Positions 1-5,139 of a stretch of DNA of 5,752 nt are shown one piece after another. The number at the start of each line of letters is the position of its first letter. Position 1 is the first letter of the stretch. Under the pieces are notes generated by a model that was not told the DNA's origin, searched no databases, and saw only the letters and a list, made by a program, of their open reading frames with translations. The position numbers and the translations under genes were made by a program. The stretch comes from a bacterium. GTDB lineage: Bacteria > Patescibacteriota > Patescibacteriia > Patescibacteriales > JAGXOH01. The DNA lies in assembly GCA_021106995.1 (NCBI GenBank), contig JAIOTG010000033.1:1-5752 (forward strand). Direction: 5' to 3'.

Positions 1-755
1 ATTAAAAATGAGGTTTCTTTATTTTTTTTAAGTATTGGCATCATTATTTTTAAAGCATTTAAGATTCCTTTAGTATATGTTAAGCCCCCTATAAAACTAA
101 TAACTGTTTTTTTTAATTTATGTTGTTTTTTTAATTTTGTTTTATTTAATTTTATATTAAAATCTTTAAAATTTCTTAAAGTTGGAATTGTTTCAAAATT
201 ATTTATCCCTATTAGTTTTAATTTATTTTTAACGCTAGAACCATTGACTATTTTGATATCAGCTTTTTTTAGAATATGTCTTATAGATTTTAAATAACTA
301 ATCTTGTATAAATCAATAATCCATCTTTTAATTGGATAATGCTTTAGGATTGTTTTATAATTGCATGTTTCATAAATTGTATTATCAGGGGCAACACAAC
401 TACTTCTTGGGCAAACAAACCAATAATCTCTGAAATGAATTACTATGGGTGTTTTTGTTTTTTTTGCTGCAATTATTGAAGGCATAATTGTTAATCTATC
501 ATTAGCATGAATTATATCTGGTTTTTCTTTTTTAATTACATTAGTTAAGTATTTTGAAATGTAATAATTTTGTAAGTAAAATAAGGGTATTTTATTGTAA
601 TTTTTTAATTTGTAATTTTTAAATCCCTCATATCTTCCATAAGAAACAAAAACTATTTCATGCCCTAATTTTTTTAGACCTTCCGCTATTAATTTTGTAG
701 TAACTTCAGCACCACCAATACCTAGTGGATGATATATTACAAATAAAATTTTCAT
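1..755 (-). CDS. Glycosyltransferase family 4 (GT-B fold), partial, C-terminus off the left edge
   Basis: An uninterrupted reading frame starts with ATG at 755-753 and runs off the window after 251 codons. The N-terminal half matches a GT4 acceptor-binding Rossmann domain: MKILFVIYHP opens the first strand, GGAE lies at residues 14-17, and PDIIHAND at about 79-86 is the usual 'D-I-I-H-x-H/N' strand. It is followed by HFRDYWFVCP (about 107-116), a variant of the GT4 'HDYWxxCP' element, with cysteines at 115, 120 and 131. The C-terminal donor-binding domain begins at ISFIGGLTYTKG (219-230). The catalytic EX7E region lies beyond the edge, so activity cannot be judged. Its ATG overlaps the methyltransferase stop (ATGA), and no Shine-Dalgarno is visible, so translation is probably coupled. 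Likely role: cytoplasmic transfer of a sugar from a nucleotide donor to a growing surface glycan or glycolipid. The family call is secure; donor and acceptor are unknown. Confidence 0.9.
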   Translation of the reverse strand, partial: MKILFVIYHPLGIGGAEVTTKLIAEGLKKLGHEIVFVSYGRYEGFKNYKLKNYNKIPLFYLQNYYISKYLTNVIKKEKPDIIHANDRLTIMPSIIAAKKTKTPIVIHFRDYWFVCPRSSCVAPDNTIYETCNYKTILKHYPIKRWIIDLYKISYLKSIRHILKKADIKIVNGSSVKNKLKLIGINNFETIPTLRNFKDFNIKLNKTKLKKQHKLKKTVISFIGGLTYTKGILNALKIMMPILKKNKETSFL

Positions 756-1450
756 TTTTTTTGGGCAACTAATAATATCGTTTTAGCTAATTTTGGATGA
801 TTGTAGCCTAATCCAATCATAGCATTAAAAAAATACCTGCAAGGCAATATATTGGAAAAGTGTTCAATTTTAGGTAAAGGAGGTATAGATAAATAGATTC
901 CAATAAATTTAAAATTTTTAAAGTAAGGTGAAGCCATTCTTCTTAATTCTTTTGGTGTATATTCATAATAATGTTTATCAATAATTTTATGACCAAAAAT
1001 TCTTCCTGTTATTTCTCTCCTATTTGGAGTTGTTAAACACAACCAACCATCTTTTTTTAACATTTTAGCCATATTTTTCATTAGGTTATTTGCATCAGTT
1101 TTAGGAACATGTTCTATAACATCAAAACAAAATATTTTATTAAAAGATCCTTTTTTGTATGTTAATTTTAATGCATCTTTTTTTTCAAATTTTACATTTT
1201 TTATCTTAAAATTATCAAAAATAACTTTAGCCATATCTAATGGAAATTGTTGATGATCTATAGCTATTACTTTTTTTACTTTTGGAGCAATTAATGATGT
1301 TAACTTCCCATCCCCACAACCAATATCTAAAACAACATCATTTTTATTTAATTTTCTTTCAAAATATTTAACAGGTCTTTCATAAATATTTTTCCAAAAT
1401 CCGTTTAAACACCAATGATAAGGTCCTAAATATTCGTTTATTTTTTTCAT
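752..1450 (-). CDS. Class I SAM-dependent methyltransferase (UbiG/Methyltransf_11-like)
   Basis: This 232-residue protein has the Rossmann methyltransferase motifs in order. VVLDIGCGDG (39-48) is motif I, the SAM-binding glycine loop. VIAID (61-65) ends in the acidic residue expected to bind the SAM ribose. D92 after the next strand fits adenine contact. FDVIEHV (109-115) is the motif IV 'DVLEH' element and TTPNR (140-144) resembles the post-III strand of UbiG/COQ3-like enzymes. YYEYTPKEL (about 161-169) corresponds to the 'H-x-x-x-F-T-x-x-E-L' segment common in this group. The C-terminus has a hydrophobic stretch (about 182-215) that may shape an acceptor site or touch the membrane. The start is fixed by a strong AAGGAGGG 6 nt upstream. 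It is the first gene of a minus-strand unit and overlaps the following glycosyltransferase by ATGA, so a glycan, glycolipid or sugar-precursor substrate is plausible. The family is clear; the substrate is inferred from context only. Confidence 0.9.
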   Translation of the reverse strand: MKKINEYLGPYHWCLNGFWKNIYERPVKYFERKLNKNDVVLDIGCGDGKLTSLIAPKVKKVIAIDHQQFPLDMAKVIFDNFKIKNVKFEKKDALKLTYKKGSFNKIFCFDVIEHVPKTDANNLMKNMAKMLKKDGWLCLTTPNRREITGRIFGHKIIDKHYYEYTPKELRRMASPYFKNFKFIGIYLSIPPLPKIEHFSNILPCRYFFNAMIGLGYNHPKLAKTILLVAQKK

Positions 1451-1456
1451 GGTAAT

Positions 1457-1464
1457 CCCTCCTT
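1457..1464 (-). promoter_or_regulatory. Strong Shine-Dalgarno of the methyltransferase gene
   Basis: On the minus strand this reads AAGGAGGG and ends 6 nt before the ATG at 1450. It is the only convincing ribosome binding site in the window: none of the four other visible starts (755, 1505, 2515, 3649) has one at proper spacing. It decides the start of the methyltransferase and implies that this mRNA has a 5' leader. Confidence 0.8.
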
Positions 1465-1471
1465 ATAAGGA
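1460..1471. repeat. 12-bp perfect palindrome overlapping the Shine-Dalgarno
   Basis: TCCTTATAAGGA is its own reverse complement. It covers most of the methyltransferase Shine-Dalgarno and lies in the 54-bp region between two divergent genes. It could be a regulator's operator. If transcription starts at or beyond 1471, it could instead form a tiny RNA hairpin (UCCU/AGGA, 4-nt loop) that masks the ribosome binding site. Chance is not excluded in such AT-rich DNA. Confidence 0.4.
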
Positions 1472-1472
1472 A

Positions 1473-1482
1473 TATATTTAAA
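1473..1482 (+). promoter_or_regulatory. Candidate archaeal TATA box for the plus-strand operon
   Basis: TATATTTAAA lies about 27 nt (centre to ATG) upstream of the plus-strand start at 1505. If the organism is archaeal, the usual TATA-to-start-site distance would put transcription initiation at or within a few nucleotides of the ATG, that is, a leaderless mRNA. This fits the absence of any Shine-Dalgarno before 1505. The region is AT-rich throughout, so TATA-like strings are easy to find by chance. Confidence 0.4.
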
Positions 1483-1488
1483 GATATC

Positions 1489-1498
1489 TATATTTTTA
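1489..1498 (-). promoter_or_regulatory. Candidate TATA box for the minus-strand methyltransferase unit
   Basis: On the minus strand this reads TAAAAATATA. An archaeal start site about 26 nt downstream would fall near 1467-1470, giving a leader of roughly 17-20 nt that contains the AAGGAGGG element. The overlapping TATA-like string at 1482-1473 would start too close to the ATG to include that ribosome binding site, so this more distal element is preferred. Assignment is by position and composition only. Confidence 0.3.
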
Positions 1499-1504
1499 CA
1501 TTTC

Positions 1505-2518
1505 ATGAAAAATAGTATTAAAAATTTAGTGCAAAGTTTAATATTCATTATAGATTATTTATTTTATTTAGTTTTTAATCCATTTAAATTTAAGAAAATA
1601 AAATTAAATGAAATTAGAAAAATATTGATTATTGATTTATTACATGTTGGAGATATAATTGTAACTACACCAGTTATTAAAAATTTGAGAAATACTTTTC
1701 CAGATGCTAAAATTGATTTTTGTTTACAAAAAAAATATAAGGATTTAATTGATGAAGATATAAATCTGGATAATTTAATTTTTTATGATAAAAATTTTTT
1801 AAAAAATATAAAAGGAAAATATGACTTGGTTGTTTTATTACATCCTGGAAGTTTAAAAATTAGTTTGGATTTATTAAGATCTAAAATTAAATATAGAATT
1901 GGATGTAGTCATATAGGTGCTGTTAGAGGTAGGGGTTATTTTTTGACAAGAAAAGTTACTCCAAGAATAAAACAAAAATCTTTAGTTGAATATAATCTTG
2001 ATGTTTTGAAATTGTTAAAACTTAAAATAAAAAATCTAAAACCCCAACTTTATTGTAAACAAGATTTTAGATTAAAAAAAGGATTTAATGTGGTTGTTCA
2101 TGTTAGTGGAAATAAAAAATCAAATAAATGGTTGAATGAAAGGTGGGCAAAAGTCTTGGACTATATGGTTGAAAAATATAAAGTTAATATATATTTTACA
2201 GGAGTTAAATCTGATTTAGAGGATATAAAGCAAATTAATTCTTTAATGAAAAATAAAGCTGAAATTATGGCTGGAAAAACAAATTTAAAAGAACTTATGG
2301 CTTTAATTAAAAATTCTGACATGTATTTAGGTATAGATAGTGGACCAATGCACATAGCTTCAACTTTTAATAAAAAAATTATTGTTTTGTTTGGACCTAC
2401 AAATCTTAAATTTTGGAAACCATATAGCAAAGATTTAATTATGATAAAGAAAAGCTCTTTTATGAGGTCTATTTTGGTAGATGATGTTAAGAGGGCTTTG
2501 GGTAGTATATTAAAATGA
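1505..2518 (+). CDS. Glycosyltransferase family 9 (heptosyltransferase-like)
   Basis: This 337-residue protein has the usual length and GT-B layout of family GT9 (ADP-heptose:LPS heptosyltransferase superfamily). ILIIDLLHVGDIIVTTPVI (40-58) is the N-terminal signature; D50 in the 'GD' corresponds to the aspartate proposed as catalytic base in WaaC. VHVSGNKKSNKW (198-209) is the donor-phosphate-binding strand with its Lys-rich loop. GIDSGPMHIAS (276-286) and VLFGPT (294-299) are the C-terminal 'G-x-D-x-G-x-x-H' and 'LFGPT' motifs. Unusual features are Asp44 where the family normally has Arg or Lys, a hydrophobic leader at 8-24 suggesting membrane association, and a C-terminus that jumps from MIKKSS straight to FMRSILVDDV, without the Cys-rich loop many members have there. 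First gene of a three-gene operon; its TGA overlaps the next ATG. No Shine-Dalgarno; possibly leaderless. The donor need not be ADP-heptose. Confidence 0.9.
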   Translation: MKNSIKNLVQSLIFIIDYLFYLVFNPFKFKKIKLNEIRKILIIDLLHVGDIIVTTPVIKNLRNTFPDAKIDFCLQKKYKDLIDEDINLDNLIFYDKNFLKNIKGKYDLVVLLHPGSLKISLDLLRSKIKYRIGCSHIGAVRGRGYFLTRKVTPRIKQKSLVEYNLDVLKLLKLKIKNLKPQLYCKQDFRLKKGFNVVVHVSGNKKSNKWLNERWAKVLDYMVEKYKVNIYFTGVKSDLEDIKQINSLMKNKAEIMAGKTNLKELMALIKNSDMYLGIDSGPMHIASTFNKKIIVLFGPTNLKFWKPYSKDLIMIKKSSFMRSILVDDVKRALGSILK

Positions 2519-3642
2519 AAATCGCTTATTTAACAGTATATTATTGGCCTGTGGAGGGTGGTGTTGAGAGACATGTAGATTATTTTGCTCAAGAAATGAT
2601 TAAGAAAGGCCATAATGTTGAAGTTTTCACATCTGATTTGGGTAGAGAAGGAAAAATTAAAAAGAAATATGATTCTAAAAGTGGTGTTAAAATATCTAGA
2701 TTTAAAACTATATTTAAGTTAGGATTTTCTGGTGCTTTTTTCCCAGGAGTCTTTAGTGTTGCTAAGAAAGATTTTGATATTATTCATGTTCATGTATATA
2801 GACATCCTTTTAATTTTATACCTTTTTTTACAAATAAAAAATGTGTTTTAACATTACATTGGCCCGAATATCCTAAGAAATTAAGAAAATGGTATTCTAA
2901 TTTTGGAATTTGGTTTATTGATCTGTTTTTTGGGAAATTAATTTTAAATAAATTTGATAAATTGTTAGCTATTACAGGTTTAGAAATTGATTGGATAAAA
3001 AATAAATTTAAAATTAATAAAAATAAAATTGGTTTAATTCCTAATGGAATTCCTAAAAGTTATTTGAAGATTAGAAATGGAAATAAATTTAGAAATAAAT
3101 GGAAAGTTGGTAAAAATGAAATTATGACTTTAAGTTTATCAAGATTACATAAAAGTAAAGGTTTTGATCAAGTAATAAAAATCGCAAAAGATTTTCCTAA
3201 AGTTAAATTCTTTATAGGTGGTGTAGATGGTGGTTATGAAAATTATTTGAAAAAATTAAGTAAAAATTTAAAAAATGTTATTTTTACAGGTCCTTTAAGT
3301 GATGAAGAGAAATTAGAAGCTATGAATGCTACTGATATTTTTATACATCCAAGTCATTATGAAGGTTTTGGGATTGTTGTTTTGGAGGCAATGAGTCAAG
3401 GTGCTGCAATACTTACATCTGATCGAGGAGGATTACCTTGGGTTGTTGATAAAAGTGGATTAACTTTTGAATGTGAAAATTTAAAAGATTTAAAAAATAA
3501 ATTAAGTAAATTAGTTGAAGATAAGAAATTAAGAAATAAATTAAGTAAAATGTCTTTACAAAGAGCAAAAAAATTTACTTGGGAAAAAATAGGGAATAAT
3601 TTAGAAAAGGTTTATAAAGAATGTATAAATAATCCTATTTAA
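2515..3642 (+). CDS. Glycosyltransferase family 4 (GT-B fold), complete
   Basis: A full-length (375-residue) GT4 enzyme, expected to be cytoplasmic or peripherally membrane-bound and to transfer a sugar with retention from a nucleotide donor. MKIAYLTVYYWPVEGGVERHV (from residue 1) carries the 'P-x-x-G-G-x-E' loop at 12-18. FDIIHVH (87-93) and TLHWPEY (113-119) form the acceptor-domain core. LIPNGI (174-179) is the hinge strand before the donor domain, LSRLHKSKGFD (208-218) is the donor-binding 'G/S-R-L-x-x-x-K-G' loop, and IFTGPLSDEE (256-265) follows. The catalytic EX7E motif is intact: E283 and E291 within HYEGFGIVVLEAM. The Lys-rich C-terminal helix (about 320-350) is typical. The ATG overlaps the GT9 stop (ATGA). 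The only purine run upstream, GAGGG at 2491-2495, is 19 nt away, too far for normal use, so reinitiation is likely. The sugar cannot be assigned. Confidence 0.93.
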   Translation: MKIAYLTVYYWPVEGGVERHVDYFAQEMIKKGHNVEVFTSDLGREGKIKKKYDSKSGVKISRFKTIFKLGFSGAFFPGVFSVAKKDFDIIHVHVYRHPFNFIPFFTNKKCVLTLHWPEYPKKLRKWYSNFGIWFIDLFFGKLILNKFDKLLAITGLEIDWIKNKFKINKNKIGLIPNGIPKSYLKIRNGNKFRNKWKVGKNEIMTLSLSRLHKSKGFDQVIKIAKDFPKVKFFIGGVDGGYENYLKKLSKNLKNVIFTGPLSDEEKLEAMNATDIFIHPSHYEGFGIVVLEAMSQGAAILTSDRGGLPWVVDKSGLTFECENLKDLKNKLSKLVEDKKLRNKLSKMSLQRAKKFTWEKIGNNLEKVYKECINNPI

Positions 3643-3648
3643 TTAAAA

Positions 3649-5139
3649 ATGAATAAAAAGTGGTTTAGTAATAAGTATAATTTAATTTTAATTTTAATTT
3701 TATTAATTGCATTAGGTATTAGATTGTATTATTTTTATTTAACTTCCGATCAGGCATTATGGTGGGATGAAGGAGAATATCTCTTAAAAGCAAAACATTG
3801 GGCTTTTGATACTTCTGATTTTGGTTGGAATCCTCTTAGGGAAATTTTTATGTCTTTAGTTTGGGCAGGTCTTTTTAAAATTGGTTTTGGAGAAGTAGGA
3901 CTTAGATTTACGGAATTATTATTTTCATTTTTTGGTGTTTATTTGACTTATTTAGTAGGTAAAGAAATATTTAATAAAAAAATTGGTTTAATTTCTTCTT
4001 TTTTAATGTCTGTATTTTATTTGCATTTATTTTTCACACAAAGATTTTTAATGGATTTACCCGCGACAACAATTGCTTTATTATCTATTTATTTATTTTG
4101 GAAAGGATATTATAAAAAAGCAGGAAATAAATATATTTATTTATCAGGATTATTTTTAGGTATTGGTTTTTTGATACATTATTCTACGGCATTTTTAGTC
4201 ATTATTTTAGGGATATATTTATTAATAACAAAAAAATTAAATTTTTTAAGGGATAAACGTATTTGGATAGTTGCTTTAATAATATTATTAGTTATAAGCC
4301 CTTATTTTATATGGTCTTACATTAATTATGATTCTATTTCACCAAGATTTTCAGAGGTTTCTTCAGCAACATCAACTCAAGAAAGGAATTCTGTTGGATG
4401 GGTAAGATATATTGGTTTTTTCCCAATGTATTTACAGACACCTTTATTTATAATATTTATATTATCTTCAGCTCATTTATTATTTAATGTTCTACTTGGT
4501 TTTGATTTAATTTGGAAGAATAAAGAAAAATCTTTGAGTAAATATTTGTTATTATTTATATGGATGTTGATTCCTATTTTAGCTTATAGTTATGTTTCTG
4601 CACATACAGGTGGTCACGCAGAGCCAAGATATTTAATGATGATTTTCCCGGCTGTTTTTTATGTTATTGGTTTGGGCATGCTAAAATTTTATTATAAATT
4701 TAAAAAATATAATAAAATTATTGGTGTTGTTATTATAATTTTACTTTTATTAATAGGAGGGTATTATCAAGTTAAATTTGCAGATTCTTTGATTAAAGAT
4801 AAATTGTATTCTTTTTCAGAGATTAAATCTGCAGGCTTTTGGATTAAAGAAAATTCTAATAAAGAAGATAAAATATTAAGTAACAATAATCAGATGCCTT
4901 TTATATATTACACAGAAAGATTTGTAACTACTTTTGGGAAAGATGAAGAAATGACTATACAAAAATTAGATGAACTTAAACCAAAATATATTGTAGTGAC
5001 AGGTTATTACCCTTCCGCCCAATGGACTTATGAAATCGCACAGAATAATCCTGAATTATTTACTCCTGTTAATGTATTTTTCTTAAAAGAAAACCCCCAA
5101 CAACCCGTTATTATTATTTATGAAGTTAAATATATCTAA
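3649..5139 (+). CDS. Polytopic membrane glycosyltransferase, GT39/PMT_2 (ArnT-like)
   Basis: This 496-residue membrane protein resembles dolichyl-phosphate-mannose/ArnT-type GT-C enzymes, which take a sugar from a polyprenyl-phosphate donor and transfer it outside the membrane. The first membrane helix is at about 11-31. It is followed by an extracytoplasmic loop with WWDEGEY (38-44), where D40-E41 match the conserved acidic pair of GT-C enzymes. TQRFLMDLPA (130-139) and HAEPRYLMMIFP (about 323-334) are further family elements; the latter has the conserved Arg-Tyr before a late helix. About ten to twelve hydrophobic segments are visible, the last at about 357-372. A soluble C-terminal domain of about 120 residues follows, containing LKPKYIVVTGYYP and ending in a β-rich QQPVIIIYEVK. 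The gene begins 6 nt after the GT4 stop with no Shine-Dalgarno, so it is probably translationally coupled. Its last 14 bp overlap the convergent GT2 gene. Donor and acceptor are unknown. Confidence 0.88.
   Translation: MNKKWFSNKYNLILILILLIALGIRLYYFYLTSDQALWWDEGEYLLKAKHWAFDTSDFGWNPLREIFMSLVWAGLFKIGFGEVGLRFTELLFSFFGVYLTYLVGKEIFNKKIGLISSFLMSVFYLHLFFTQRFLMDLPATTIALLSIYLFWKGYYKKAGNKYIYLSGLFLGIGFLIHYSTAFLVIILGIYLLITKKLNFLRDKRIWIVALIILLVISPYFIWSYINYDSISPRFSEVSSATSTQERNSVGWVRYIGFFPMYLQTPLFIIFILSSAHLLFNVLLGFDLIWKNKEKSLSKYLLLFIWMLIPILAYSYVSAHTGGHAEPRYLMMIFPAVFYVIGLGMLKFYYKFKKYNKIIGVVIIILLLLIGGYYQVKFADSLIKDKLYSFSEIKSAGFWIKENSNKEDKILSNNNQMPFIYYTERFVTTFGKDEEMTIQKLDELKPKYIVVTGYYPSAQWTYEIAQNNPELFTPVNVFFLKENPQQPVIIIYEVKYI
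5085..5093 (-). terminator. Candidate oligo-T terminator for the GT2 gene
   Basis: The minus strand reads TTTTCTTTT about 33 nt after the GT2 stop, inside the opposing membrane-glycosyltransferase gene. Archaeal polymerases terminate at such T-runs without needing a hairpin. A short inverted repeat (TTTTCTT-AA-AAGAAAA, 5078-5093) coincides with it. Similar runs are common in DNA this AT-rich, so support is weak. Confidence 0.25.

Noticed and set aside
1482..1489. An 8-bp palindrome AGATATCT in the divergent promoter region.
   Set aside because: It is short and made mostly of A and T, so it is expected by chance here. The extension outwards is interrupted by mismatches.
2161..2430. An 89-codon open frame on the minus strand inside the GT9 gene.
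   Set aside because: It lies fully antisense to the GT9 C-terminal domain with its clear motifs, shows no recognisable protein features and has no ribosome binding site. It is a shadow frame.
752..2518. Possible alternative genetic code (TGA as Trp or Gly).
   Set aside because: TGA ends both the methyltransferase and the GT9 gene exactly at ATGA overlaps with the next start, and all Trp residues in motifs are TGG. The standard code fits.
3496..3549. A 15-nt direct repeat (AATAAATTAAGTAAA) occurring twice, 39 nt apart.
   Set aside because: Both copies are in frame and encode NKLSK on a Lys/Leu-rich amphipathic helix of the GT4. Low-complexity AT-rich coding explains them better than a mobile or regulatory repeat.
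3682..3705. A tandem hexamer, (TTAATT)3 followed by TTATTA.
   Set aside because: It encodes the Leu-Ile alternation of the first membrane helix of the GT39-like protein. Three copies are few and any slippage would stay in frame, so phase variation is not supported.
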